Shown here in pieces: positions 5,798-13,173 of a stretch of 13,859 nt of DNA (its first letter is position 1; each line of letters starts with the position of its first letter). Source of the DNA: an uncultured Pseudomonadota bacterium. GTDB lineage: Bacteria; Pseudomonadota; Gammaproteobacteria; Steroidobacterales; Steroidobacteraceae. Location: NCBI GenBank assembly GCA_903890265.1, contig CAITAM010000463.1:1-13859 (forward strand), given 5' to 3'. Below the pieces are notes generated by a model. That model was not told the DNA's origin, did no database searches, and worked only from the letters and a program-made list of their open reading frames with translations. Made by a program: the position numbers and the translations under genes.

Positions 5798-8669
5798 CCT
5801 GCTCCGCCGGCCCGGCCGCGGCCTCGCCGGGCTGTCCGTCGTCCGGGCAGGCATCGCCGAGGTACGCCTCCCACAGGGCCGTGACCGCGGCACGCGTCGC
5901 GGCGAGCTGGTTGGCCGGCACAACGCTCGACTGGCCCGCCAGCGACAGGCGGTGGGTGACCACCCGGTATTCCCGGTAGGCATCAACCAGCGTGTCGATA
6001 TGGGAGTGGTCGACGAGTGCCGCCGAACCCACGGACTCGAGCTGGCGGATGGTATCCGGGAACGTAACCAGGGCCGGCAGGCGTCCCGCGTCCTTCAGCA
6101 CCCAGTACTGCGCCAGGAACTCGATGTCGCCGATGCCGCCCGGGTCGCGCTTGACGTCAAAGAGCGCGCTGTCGTGGCTGCCAAGCTCGCGGCGCATGCG
6201 CTGGCGCATGTGGCTGACCTCGTAGGCGAGTCGCTCGCGCCGCACGTAGCCACACAGCACCTCCACCCGCACGGCCTCTGCCCGGGCGCGGATGGACGGC
6301 GTGCCGGCCACGGCCCGCGAATGCAGCAGGGCCTGGTGCTCCCAGGTCCAGGCCTCGGTGCGCTGGTAGTCCGCGAAGGCCTCCACGTGACTCACCATCG
6401 GCCCGCCCTTGCCCGAGGGTCGCAGCCGCGTGTCCACCTCGTAGAGGCGGCCAGCGGTACCGTGCATCGTCAGCAGGTGCAGTATCCGCTGCCCGAGCCG
6501 CAGGTAGAACACGCCGTTCTCGACGACTTTCGGCCCCAGCGTCTGCTGCTCCTCGCCCGTCGAGTCGTGCAGCAGGACGATGTCGAGGTCCGAGCCGTAG
6601 CCGAGCTCGTAGCCGCCGAGCTTGCCGTAGCCGAGCACCGCCAGCCCGCAGCGCCGGCGCGCGGCCCCTTCCCCGCAGTGCGGCGCGCCGTAGATCGCCA
6701 CGAGGTCCCGCCACGCCACCGCAATCACGCGCTCGAGCAGCAGTTCCGCGATGTCGGTGAGACGGTCACTGACTTCCATCACCGGCATGCGGCCGGTCAG
6801 GTCGAACAGTGCCGTGCGAAAGATGGCTGCGCGCTGGAACTCGCGCAGGTCCTCCACCTCACGCTCGGAGTCCGGGTCCGCCGGATCCTGCACTTTGAGT
6901 GCAAGCTCCTGCTCGAACTGCGCGCGCGACGGTGGCTCGGCGAACAGCCGCTGGTCGACCAGCTCGTCCAGGAGCAGCGGGTGGGCGGCGATCTGGGCTG
7001 GCAGGAAGTCACCCATCGCGCAGATGTCGCACAGCCGCTGCGCGGCGAGCGGCTGCTCGTGCAGGAGAGCAAGGTACGCGGTCCTCGCACCGATCGACTG
7101 CAGCACGTTCAGCACGCGCCTGAGCGTCGCCACGGGCTCCGGCGTCTTGTCCGCGGCCGCGACCAGCGCCGGCAGCAGACGCAGCAGGCGGGCGGCGCCG
7201 ATCCGGTCGAGGCGCCGGTAATAGCCGCTCTGCACCAGCGCGAGCAACTGCTCGGCCTGCGCGCCCGAGGCGGTCAGCGACTGATCGGCGAGGCTCTGCG
7301 TGACGGACTCGGGCGATGCCTGCGGTGAGAGCAGTGCGGACAGATCGAGCGCGCGGGCGCTGCCGGTGTCGGCCGCCTGCACGAAAGAATGGAAATGCGC
7401 ACTGACACGATCGCGCTCGGCCGTGAGGGCGGCAAGAAGATCGTCGTAGTCCGCGAAGCCGAGCCCGAGGGCGAGGCGCCGCTGGCGGTCCGGATCCTGC
7501 GGCAGCCGGTGGATCTGCTGGTCGGCCTGCATCTGCAGGTGGTTCTCGACCCGACGCAGGAAGCGGTAGGCAACCGTGAGCTCGGCGACCGCGGTCTCGG
7601 TCAGCAGCTTCTGGTGCAGCAGCCGCGGCAGCACGGTCAGCAGCGAGGTGCACTGCAGCCTGGCGTCACTGCCGCCGCGCAGCAGCTGGAAGGCCTGCAC
7701 GATGAACTCGACCTCACGGATGCCGCCGCTGCCAAGCTTCACGTCGTCGACGAGGTCGCGCCGCACCACCTCGCGGCTGATCAACCCCTTCATCTCGCGC
7801 AGCGACTCGAACACGCCGAAATCGAGGTAGCGCCGGTAGACGAACGGTCGCACGGTATCGCGGAAGAGCGCGGCGTAGGCCGCCTCCCCGGTGATGGCGC
7901 GGGCCTTGACCCAGGCGTAACGCTCCCAGTCGCGGCCGTGACTCTGCAGGTAGTCCTCGAACGCGGTGAAGCTCACCACGAGCGGACCCGAGTCACCGAA
8001 CGGCCGCAGCCGCATGTCGACCCGGAACACGTAGCCGTCGACGGTGACGGCGTCGAGCAACCGGATCAGCGTCTGACCGATCCGGCGGTAGTAATCGGGC
8101 GCGTCGAGCGAAATCCGGCCGTCACTGTCGGCCGACTCGGGGTAGAGGAAGACGAGGTCCACATCCGAGGAGAAATTGAGCTCCCGGCCACCGAGCTTGC
8201 CCATGCCGACCACGACCAGCGGGCAGCTGACGCCGTCGGCGGTGCGGACGTGCCCGTAGCGCTCGGCGACGGCCCGGGTGGCGAATTCGGCCGCGGCACC
8301 GATCGCAAGATCGGCAAAGCCGGACACCGCTGACAGCGTGTCATCCAGCGAGAACAACCCGGCGTGGTCGCGCCAGCAGATATCAGCCATCACCTGGCGC
8401 CGCAGTCGGCGCAGTTCGCGCGTGAAATCGACCTCCGCCGGCCAGCGCGCAAGCAGCGCGGCGATCGGCGCCGCGGGATCGACGTAGTCGGCTGCGGCGA
8501 GGCGGGCGAGGAGTGAGGGATCCCGCTCGGCCGATTCGGCGAGGAATTCGCTGCACTCGAATGCCCGGGCAAGCAAGGCCGGCTCAGGCACCGGATGCCC
8601 TGCGGCCTTCGCTTCGTCGACGACGACGCGTGCACGCTCCGCCGCGGTCAGCGGACTGACTACCGGCAT
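5793..8669 (-). CDS. glnE: Bifunctional glutamine synthetase adenylyltransferase/adenylyl-removing enzyme
   Basis: 958 residues (E. coli GlnE is 946). GlnE controls glutamine synthetase: the C-terminal domain adds AMP when nitrogen is plentiful and the N-terminal domain removes it, both under PII signalling. Two nucleotidyltransferase motifs are intact: GMGKLGGRELNFSSDVD (155-171; Asp169, Asp171) in the adenylyl-removing half, and GYGKLGGYELGYGSDLD (680-696; Asp694, Asp696) in the adenylylating half. GSGGIREVEF (first half) and the matching DPGGIGDIEFL (second half) mark the duplicated halves, with a regulatory linker between. The start at 8669 has only a weak ribosome binding site and leaves a short N-terminus. 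Another ATG at 8674 is out of frame. An 83-bp gap separates it from the upstream membrane-protein gene, so shared transcription is possible. Confidence 0.97.
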   Translation of the reverse strand: MPVVSPLTAAERARVVVDEAKAAGHPVPEPALLARAFECSEFLAESAERDPSLLARLAAADYVDPAAPIAALLARWPAEVDFTRELRRLRRQVMADICWRDHAGLFSLDDTLSAVSGFADLAIGAAAEFATRAVAERYGHVRTADGVSCPLVVVGMGKLGGRELNFSSDVDLVFLYPESADSDGRISLDAPDYYRRIGQTLIRLLDAVTVDGYVFRVDMRLRPFGDSGPLVVSFTAFEDYLQSHGRDWERYAWVKARAITGEAAYAALFRDTVRPFVYRRYLDFGVFESLREMKGLISREVVRRDLVDDVKLGSGGIREVEFIVQAFQLLRGGSDARLQCTSLLTVLPRLLHQKLLTETAVAELTVAYRFLRRVENHLQMQADQQIHRLPQDPDRQRRLALGLGFADYDDLLAALTAERDRVSAHFHSFVQAADTGSARALDLSALLSPQASPESVTQSLADQSLTASGAQAEQLLALVQSGYYRRLDRIGAARLLRLLPALVAAADKTPEPVATLRRVLNVLQSIGARTAYLALLHEQPLAAQRLCDICAMGDFLPAQIAAHPLLLDELVDQRLFAEPPSRAQFEQELALKVQDPADPDSEREVEDLREFQRAAIFRTALFDLTGRMPVMEVSDRLTDIAELLLERVIAVAWRDLVAIYGAPHCGEGAARRRCGLAVLGYGKLGGYELGYGSDLDIVLLHDSTGEEQQTLGPKVVENGVFYLRLGQRILHLLTMHGTAGRLYEVDTRLRPSGKGGPMVSHVEAFADYQRTEAWTWEHQALLHSRAVAGTPSIRARAEAVRVEVLCGYVRRERLAYEVSHMRQRMRRELGSHDSALFDVKRDPGGIGDIEFLAQYWVLKDAGRLPALVTFPDTIRQLESVGSAALVDHSHIDTLVDAYREYRVVTHRLSLAGQSSVVPANQLAATRAAVTALWEAYLGDACPDDGQPGEAAAGPAEQV

Positions 8670-8752
8670 GGCATGCCCGACAGCGCCGGCGGGAATTGCA
8701 CGGAGGACTGCTCAGACCGACGGTGAATGAGGTATCGGCAGGGCACGGGTCG

Positions 8753-9502
8753 TTATTTCGGCTGACCGAAAGGCGGAGAGCCGTCTTTCGACAGCAACTC
8801 GAGGGCCTTCTCGCGCGGCGTATCGATCGGCAGACACACGGCGTGCGGGATGCTGTATCCCTTGCCCATCACCTGAGGAGCCTCTGCTTCGATGGCCATT
8901 TGCTTCGCGAGCGTACGCGCCAGTTCGATCGTGACGCGGATTTCCCACAGCTCGTAGCGCGCCTGCTGCAGCGCCTCGCGGAAATGGAGCCGCTCTGCCG
9001 GCCCGAAGGATCCGCGCCACTCCTCGAGGCCACGCAGCTGGGCCCAGGCCAGCTGCTCTTGTCGAATGGAATCGTTAAAGCGACTCATGACCGAGTACAC
9101 GCCGTCCACACGCCCCTGCTCGTCCGATGGCAGCAGACTGGCGCGACCGCTTGCCGTTGCCGCCTGCCAGCGTTGCTCGTTCAGGACCCAGTAGGAAGGC
9201 TGGCTGATCCAGCGGGGGGCGGGCGACAGCGCGCCGTCCGCGCTCGCCGCGAGCAGGTCGCCAATCTCGTCGAGGCGCCGCTCGACACAGTCCTGCGTCG
9301 TGAGCCGTCCCTGCATGAAAGCAATATTCTGGCGAATTTCTTCGCGCGCACTCTCGCGCGCCTCTTTGGCCAGCGAGCGCTCGTGCATGACCCGCACCAG
9401 CTCCTCCAGGGAGAGCGCTATCAGGATGCCGCAGACAATCACGGCAATCTCCGACACGAACTCCCGCAAGCTGTGCGCCGGCTTTGGCTTGTGGATGTCC
9501 AT
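8753..9502 (-). CDS. Single-pass membrane protein of unknown function
   Basis: 249 residues that I do not recognise. One hydrophobic segment near the N-terminus (about 16-34, with VSEIAVIVCGILIALSLEEL around it) is followed by a charged helical stretch (38-85, rich in Glu, Arg and Ala) that could form a coiled coil, then a soluble Trp-rich region (RWIS, SYWVLNEQRW, LAWAQL, EEWRG) and a basic or acidic helix at 170-205. The order of membrane helix then long helical domain resembles uncharacterised proteobacterial proteins of the DUF6090 type, but I cannot assign it. A short cytoplasmic N-terminus (MDIHKPKPAH) makes a single anchor more likely than a cleaved signal peptide. The start has a partial ribosome binding site (AGGGCGG) and a possible promoter at 9531-9536. 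It precedes glnE on the same strand. Confidence 0.8.
   Translation of the reverse strand: MDIHKPKPAHSLREFVSEIAVIVCGILIALSLEELVRVMHERSLAKEARESAREEIRQNIAFMQGRLTTQDCVERRLDEIGDLLAASADGALSPAPRWISQPSYWVLNEQRWQAATASGRASLLPSDEQGRVDGVYSVMSRFNDSIRQEQLAWAQLRGLEEWRGSFGPAERLHFREALQQARYELWEIRVTIELARTLAKQMAIEAEAPQVMGKGYSIPHAVCLPIDTPREKALELLSKDGSPPFGQPK
8767..8790. terminator. Imperfect hairpin at the 3' end of the membrane-protein gene
   Basis: CGAAAGGCGG (8767-8776) and CCGTCTTTCG (8781-8790) pair at 9 of 10 positions around an AGAG loop, 12 nt inside the gene end. On the minus-strand RNA the mismatch is A-C. It could weaken read-through into glnE, but no U tract follows; it may be chance. Confidence 0.25.
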
Positions 9503-9530
9503 GGGCCGCCCTGAATGGTGAGGAGCGTCC

Positions 9531-9536
9531 AGTATA
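9531..9536 (-). promoter_or_regulatory. Candidate -10 element of the membrane-protein gene
   Basis: TATACT (5 of 6 consensus) on the minus strand lies 28 nt before the ATG at 9502, within an AT-richer island of the 158-bp divergent gap. No good -35 box is seen. Confidence 0.35.
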
Positions 9537-9626
9537 TCGTGCGATTACCGGTCGCCGGTCGGGCGTGCCGGTTAGCTGCGGCCCAAAAGCCGGCTGCCGG
9601 CAGGGTCGCGGCATGCGACCAGAGGG

Positions 9627-9632
9627 TATGAT
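9627..9632 (+). promoter_or_regulatory. Candidate -10 element of argE
   Basis: TATGAT (5 of 6 consensus) lies 28 nt before the preferred argE start at 9661. If it is a promoter, transcription begins near 9639 and in-frame ATGs at 9628 and 9631 would not be in the mRNA. An AGAGGG at 9621-9626 gives the competing reading, a ribosome binding site for the ATG at 9631. Confidence 0.35.
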
Positions 9633-9660
9633 GCAAACCCCCTTTGCGCTGGTCTCTAAT

Positions 9661-10806
9661 ATGCAGACGCTCGATATTCTGGACCGACTGATCGCCTTCC
9701 CGACCGTGAGCCGGGACTCGAACCTCGATCTCATCCACTTCGTCAGGGACTTCCTCGCGAGCCTAGGTATTGAGTCCCGCCTTTACGTCGATGCGTCGGG
9801 GCGCAAGGCGAACCTCTATGCCGCCGTGGGCCCGCAGGACAAGGGTGGCGTCCTGCTGTCCGGTCATACTGACGTGGTGCCGGTGGACGGGCAGCCCTGG
9901 ACGTCCGACCCTTTTCGCCTTGCCGAGCGTGCCGGCCGCGTCTACGCCCGTGGCGCTGCGGACATGAAAGGCTTTATTGCCTGCGCGCTGGCCGCGGCTG
10001 ACCGGGCCTCGCGGCGTGCCCTGAGCCTCCCCCTGCAACTGGCGTTCTCGTACGACGAGGAAGTTGGCTGTCTCGGCGTCCGATCCCTGATCGACGACAT
10101 GAGTACCTGGGCCGAGCGGCCGCGGTTCTGCATCGTTGGCGAGCCGACATTGCTGCGCACCGCCGTCGGCCACAAAGGGAAAACGGCGCTCGCCGCCACC
10201 TGTCACGGCCATGCCGCCCATTCGGCCAATCCCGATCGGGGGGTGAACGCGCTCTACCTCGCCGCTGACCTGATGACCCGGGTTCGGGTCTGCCAGGCGG
10301 AGATCAAGGCGACGGGCGCGCGCGACGAGGCCTACGAGGTGCCCTACACGACGCTCCACGTGGGCGTTGCCCGCGGTGGCACGGCACTGAACATCGTCCC
10401 GGACCGTTGTGAGCTAGCCCTCGAGATCCGCAATCTCGCCACGGACGACCCGCACGCCATCGTCAGCCGCCTGCGTTCCGAGGCGAACGGCATTGCCGGC
10501 GCGGCGAGCGTGCCGGGGCTAACGGCCCGCATCGATCTCGACGTGGTCAATGAATACCCGGGGCTGGACACGCCTGCCGATCACGAGATCGTGGCGCTGG
10601 TGGCGGAGCTGACCGGCCTGCCCGGTACCATCAAGGTGGGTTTTGGCAGCGAGGGCGGGCTTTTTACCGGGCGCGTTGGCATCCCAACCGTGGTGTGCGG
10701 CCCGGGCTCCATCGACCAGGCACACAAGCCGGATGAGTACATTGAGGTCGACCAGCTGGCGCGCTGCGACGCGATGTTGGAGGCGCTCCTGGCACGGCTC
10801 GCCTGA
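9661..10806 (+). CDS. argE: Acetylornithine deacetylase-type M20 metallohydrolase
   Basis: 381 residues from 9661 (E. coli ArgE is 383). M20A enzymes cleave N-acyl amino acids with a di-zinc centre in the cytoplasm; ArgE releases ornithine from N-acetylornithine. All ligands are visible: SGHTD (67-71; His69, Asp71), bridging Asp101 in AADMKG, YDEE (131-134; Glu133 base, Glu134), Glu161 in VGEPT, and His355 in QAHKPDEY. The lid domain has CHGHAAHSANP (181-191) and GGTALNIVPD (239-248). TVSRDSNL (15-22) is a common ArgE signature. The frame is open to 9484, and ATGs at 9628 or 9631 are alternative starts; 9661 fits the family N-terminus. Nothing else for arginine synthesis is near; a permease, RidA and DUF1028 are, so a catabolic deacylase is a real alternative. 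Confidence 0.88.
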   Translation: MQTLDILDRLIAFPTVSRDSNLDLIHFVRDFLASLGIESRLYVDASGRKANLYAAVGPQDKGGVLLSGHTDVVPVDGQPWTSDPFRLAERAGRVYARGAADMKGFIACALAAADRASRRALSLPLQLAFSYDEEVGCLGVRSLIDDMSTWAERPRFCIVGEPTLLRTAVGHKGKTALAATCHGHAAHSANPDRGVNALYLAADLMTRVRVCQAEIKATGARDEAYEVPYTTLHVGVARGGTALNIVPDRCELALEIRNLATDDPHAIVSRLRSEANGIAGAASVPGLTARIDLDVVNEYPGLDTPADHEIVALVAELTGLPGTIKVGFGSEGGLFTGRVGIPTVVCGPGSIDQAHKPDEYIEVDQLARCDAMLEALLARLA

Positions 10807-10812
10807 GGCTCC

Positions 10813-10854
10813 AGGGCCGGGACACCAGGGCCCAGACACCAGGGCCGGGACACC
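10813..10854. repeat. Three tandem copies of a 14-bp repeat
   Basis: AGGGCCGGGACACC occurs at 10813-10826 and 10841-10854; the middle copy at 10827-10840 is AGGGCCCAGACACC (two changes). A decayed start of a fourth copy (GAGGCC) follows. It fills most of the 77-bp gap between the convergent argE and permease genes. Confidence 0.85.
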
Positions 10855-10856
10855 GA

Positions 10857-10878
10857 GGCCCGCTCCGGTACGCGGGCC
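10857..10878. terminator. GC-only hairpin between argE and the permease gene
   Basis: GGCCCGC (10857-10863) and GCGGGCC (10872-10878) are perfect complements around TCCGGTAC, just after the tandem repeat and 5 bp before the permease stop codon. It is placed to act as a terminator for either gene, but has no T tract on either side. Confidence 0.45.
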
Positions 10879-10883
10879 GCCGC

Positions 10884-12266
10884 CTAGTGCCCCCGGGCCG
10901 ATACCGGAATGCGCCGGGCGAGGAAGTAGTACAAGGGGCTCGTGAGCGCGAGACCCACGAGCCATGACAGGTCCGCGCCGCCCAGCACGGCCGCAATCGG
11001 GCCGGTATACAGCGGGGACGCCATGAAGGGGATTTGCACCAGGATCCCGAAAAAATAACAGCCCACGGCCGGTACGTTGATGCGTCCGTAGATGCCACCG
11101 TCCTGTCGCAAGAACGAGGCGACATCGTAGTCCCCGTGCTGGACGAAGTAGTAGTCAACCAGGTTGATTGCCGTCCACGGCACAAGGACGTAGAGCAGCA
11201 ACAGGATGAACTTGGTGTACTCCACGAGGAACGAGTCCTTCTCGAAGAGTGCAAGGACCAGCGTGAACACCAGGATGATGCACGCGACAAGCGCGCGTGC
11301 CCGCGCATGCGGCGACCACTGCGGGGCCAGTGTCTGGCCGATCGTGAGCGTGGACAGCGTGGCGCAATAGACGTTCATGGCATTGGTAACCGCCATCGCC
11401 AGCGTGAGGGCAGTCAGCACGATGAAGCCCGCCGCGCCCGCCCGCGCGGCGAGCGCCGCCACGATCTCACCCTCCTTGGCGTAGAGCCCGAGCGCGGCAC
11501 CGAGGATCATCGGCAGCACCGAGCCAATGACGCAGCCCCAGTAGCTGTACCAAAACGCCGCTTTGGCACCGGTGGCGGCCGGCAGGTAGCGCGAGTAATC
11601 GGACACGTAGGGCGCGTAGGCAATCTGCCACAGCGCCGCGACGGAAATCGTCGCCAGGATGCCGCTCAGCGTGGGCACGTGGGATGCGTCTGCGGAGACA
11701 TCGATGTGGCCGATGAAAAATACCCAGACAAAGGCGATCACGAGAGCGATGCCCGCGACGTAGGTCATCGCCCGGGCATAGACGTGGATGAGGTCGTAGC
11801 CAAGGATGGCGCCGATTACGGCGAGCAGGCCCCCGATGACAATCCCGGTGTTCTCACTGAGGCCGGGAATCATGAGATGCAGCGCCTCGCCCCCGAGAAC
11901 GAGGTTTGAGGCGAAAAAGCCGACGTACATGACGATCACCAGGGCGACCACCAGTATTGAGCCCATCGACCCAAACTGGCCGCGGGTCTGCACCATCTGC
12001 GGAACGCCAAGAACCGGCCCCTGGGCCGCGTGGAGCGCCATGAACACGGCGCCGACCAGGTTGCCGACGATCAAACTCGGAACCGCGCACCAGAAGGGCA
12101 GGTGGTAAACGCTGGCCGCCAGTGAGCCCGTGACAACGGTGAGCAGCATGATGTTCGAGCCGAACCAGACCGTGAAGAGGTCCCACGGCCGCCCGTGGCG
12201 CTCGTCGAGCGGGATCGGCTGAATGGTCTGGTCCTCCAACCGCACGGCTTGCTCACGACTCGCCAT
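10884..12266 (-). CDS. NCS1-family nucleobase permease (cytosine/purine permease-like)
   Basis: 460 residues with about 12 hydrophobic segments, the NCS1 fold of LeuT-type sodium or proton symporters for cytosine, purines, allantoin, hydantoins or thiamine-like compounds. Family marks: RPWDLFTVWFGSNI (26-39) at helix 1, GVPQMVQTRGQFGSMGS (87-103) at helices 2-3, APYVSDYSRYLP (218-229), AMAVTNAMNVY (290-300) and VPWTAINLVDYYFV (362-375). The ATG at 12266 has AGGGAG (12273-12278) 6 nt upstream. The closest named group is the purine-cytosine permease branch, but the substrate cannot be read off. It is divergent from the ridA-DUF1028 pair over a 484-bp region and converges with argE, so it is likely the uptake system for the compound those enzymes process (inference). 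Confidence 0.9.
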   Translation of the reverse strand: MASREQAVRLEDQTIQPIPLDERHGRPWDLFTVWFGSNIMLLTVVTGSLAASVYHLPFWCAVPSLIVGNLVGAVFMALHAAQGPVLGVPQMVQTRGQFGSMGSILVVALVIVMYVGFFASNLVLGGEALHLMIPGLSENTGIVIGGLLAVIGAILGYDLIHVYARAMTYVAGIALVIAFVWVFFIGHIDVSADASHVPTLSGILATISVAALWQIAYAPYVSDYSRYLPAATGAKAAFWYSYWGCVIGSVLPMILGAALGLYAKEGEIVAALAARAGAAGFIVLTALTLAMAVTNAMNVYCATLSTLTIGQTLAPQWSPHARARALVACIILVFTLVLALFEKDSFLVEYTKFILLLLYVLVPWTAINLVDYYFVQHGDYDVASFLRQDGGIYGRINVPAVGCYFFGILVQIPFMASPLYTGPIAAVLGGADLSWLVGLALTSPLYYFLARRIPVSARGH

Positions 12267-12272
12267 CTACCG

Positions 12273-12278
12273 CTCCCT
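12273..12278 (-). promoter_or_regulatory. Ribosome binding site of the NCS1 permease gene
   Basis: AGGGAG on the minus strand, 6 nt before the ATG at 12266; it fixes the start codon. Confidence 0.6.
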
Positions 12279-12337
12279 GCAGGGGTGTGCCCCTGACCTG
12301 CCGTTCCCTGATCCAAGAGCGCAGGATGCGCCTCTGT

Positions 12338-12362
12338 TTTTCCGAAGCAAGACCACGGAAAA
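12338..12362. promoter_or_regulatory. TTTTCCG/CGGAAAA inverted repeat, possible operator
   Basis: TTTTCCG (12338-12344) and CGGAAAA (12356-12362) are perfect complements separated by 11 nt, with centres about 18 bp apart, as expected for a dimeric regulator. It lies 70-95 bp before the permease start in the AT-rich island. No regulator gene is in the window to pair with it. Confidence 0.4.
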
Positions 12363-12741
12363 GATTTGTTCCGCTTCGTCTTGTACGGATCTTATCATCG
12401 CTTTTTCAGGCCGCATTCCCCGATCGGATCGGCGAGCGCCCGGTGCCCTGCCGGTCCGGTCAGGGAGCCACGACGGCCTGACCGAGTTCGGCCCGCGACT
12501 TGACCGGCACCGCGGTGAGCGAGCCCGCGACAAGCGCGACGGCCGCCGCGGGATCGTCGCGGCGAGGGCATTGCGGTAATGAGCGTCGGCGGCTGAAGCG
12601 AGGCTGCTGTCCGCCCGCTTCGACGCAGCGACGCAGAATCCAACGCGCGATGGTGGTTTATGATCGGGCTCGAAGAACCATCCTCGTCCGGCTCCGCATC
12701 GGGACCGTGTCCCGCTGCCCTATCCAGACTGTTTCTCTGAC

Positions 12742-12746
12742 GGAGG
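12742..12746 (+). promoter_or_regulatory. Ribosome binding site of the RidA-family gene (GTG start)
   Basis: GGAGG lies 4 nt before the GTG at 12751. It supports a GTG start that gives the expected RidA N-terminus. Confidence 0.6.
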
Positions 12747-12750
12747 CTCC

Positions 12751-13173
12751 GTGCATACCCGCATTCGCAAATTCAACACGCGCGACACCTATCCCGAGCA
12801 GAAGCTCGACAACGATCTGTGCCAGACGGTGGTGGCGAAAGGGACAATGGTATTCGTCCGCGGGCAGGTCGGGCAGGACCTCGACACGGCCGTCAATGTC
12901 GGCGTGGGTGATCCGGTGGCGCAGACCGAGCAGGCCATGAAGAACATCGCCCGGTTGCTCGCTGAAGCGGGCGCGAAGCTCGAGCACATCTGCAAGATCA
13001 CGATCTACCTGACGGACCCTCGCATTCGGGAGCCGGTGTACCGGACCATCGGCACGTGGCTCAAAGGGGTTTATCCCGTTTCCACCGGTATCGTGGTGGC
13101 GGGCCTCGCCCGCCCGGAATGGCTGGTGGAGGTTGACGTGATCGCCATGATCCCCGAGGACTCGCAGCCGTGA
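12751..13173 (+). CDS. RidA family protein (enamine/imine deaminase)
   Basis: 140 residues, slightly longer than E. coli RidA (128). Rid proteins are trimers; the archetype hydrolyses reactive enamines or imines released by PLP enzymes or oxidases, using a conserved arginine. Visible: VVAKGTMVFVRGQVGQD (27-43) for the first strands, QTEQAMKNIARLLAEAGA (58-75) for the helix, HICKITIYLTDP (79-90), and LARPEWLVEVDVIA (119-132), where Arg121 aligns with the catalytic Arg105 of E. coli RidA. It begins with GTG after a good GGAGG. Its stop overlaps the GTG of the DUF1028 gene (GTGA), so the two proteins are probably made in linked amounts. It is not the lone housekeeping ridA by context: it sits with a permease, an M20 hydrolase and DUF1028, which suggests a pathway-specific deaminase. 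Confidence 0.9.
   Translation: MHTRIRKFNTRDTYPEQKLDNDLCQTVVAKGTMVFVRGQVGQDLDTAVNVGVGDPVAQTEQAMKNIARLLAEAGAKLEHICKITIYLTDPRIREPVYRTIGTWLKGVYPVSTGIVVAGLARPEWLVEVDVIAMIPEDSQP

Larger units (their letters stand above)
12267..12750. other. 484-bp divergent intergenic control region
   Basis: No convincing gene. The part near the permease gene (about 12335-12415) is clearly AT-richer than its surroundings, with TTTTT, AAAAG and CTTTTTC runs, a 7-bp inverted repeat and a minus-strand TAAGAT; it probably carries the permease promoter. A TATGAT at 12659-12664 is a possible -10 for the ridA side. The middle (about 12420-12650) is GC-rich and looks half coding on the minus strand without an intact frame; it may be a gene remnant. 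Confidence 0.55.

Noticed and set aside
5730..8333. Long plus-strand frames opposite glnE (532 and 314 codons)
   Set aside because: They are antisense to glnE, rich in His, Arg, Val and Leu, and show no recognisable domain or ribosome binding site.
9484..9660. N-terminal extension of argE to 9484, 9628 or 9631
   Set aside because: The family N-terminus begins at the 9661 ATG and a possible -10 box overlaps 9628-9632. The AGAGGG before 9631 keeps that start possible, so I lowered confidence in the exact start rather than extending the gene.
10813..10854. CRISPR array
   Set aside because: The 14-bp units are contiguous with no spacers, only three copies, and there are no cas genes.
11034..11909. 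291-codon plus-strand frame opposite the permease gene
   Set aside because: It mirrors membrane helices in antisense and gives a charged low-complexity protein; no motif supports it.
12223..12579. Small genes in the 484-bp control region (118 codons plus strand; 88 and 82 codons minus strand)
   Set aside because: None has a ribosome binding site with a plausible start, a domain, or a coding-like composition along its length.
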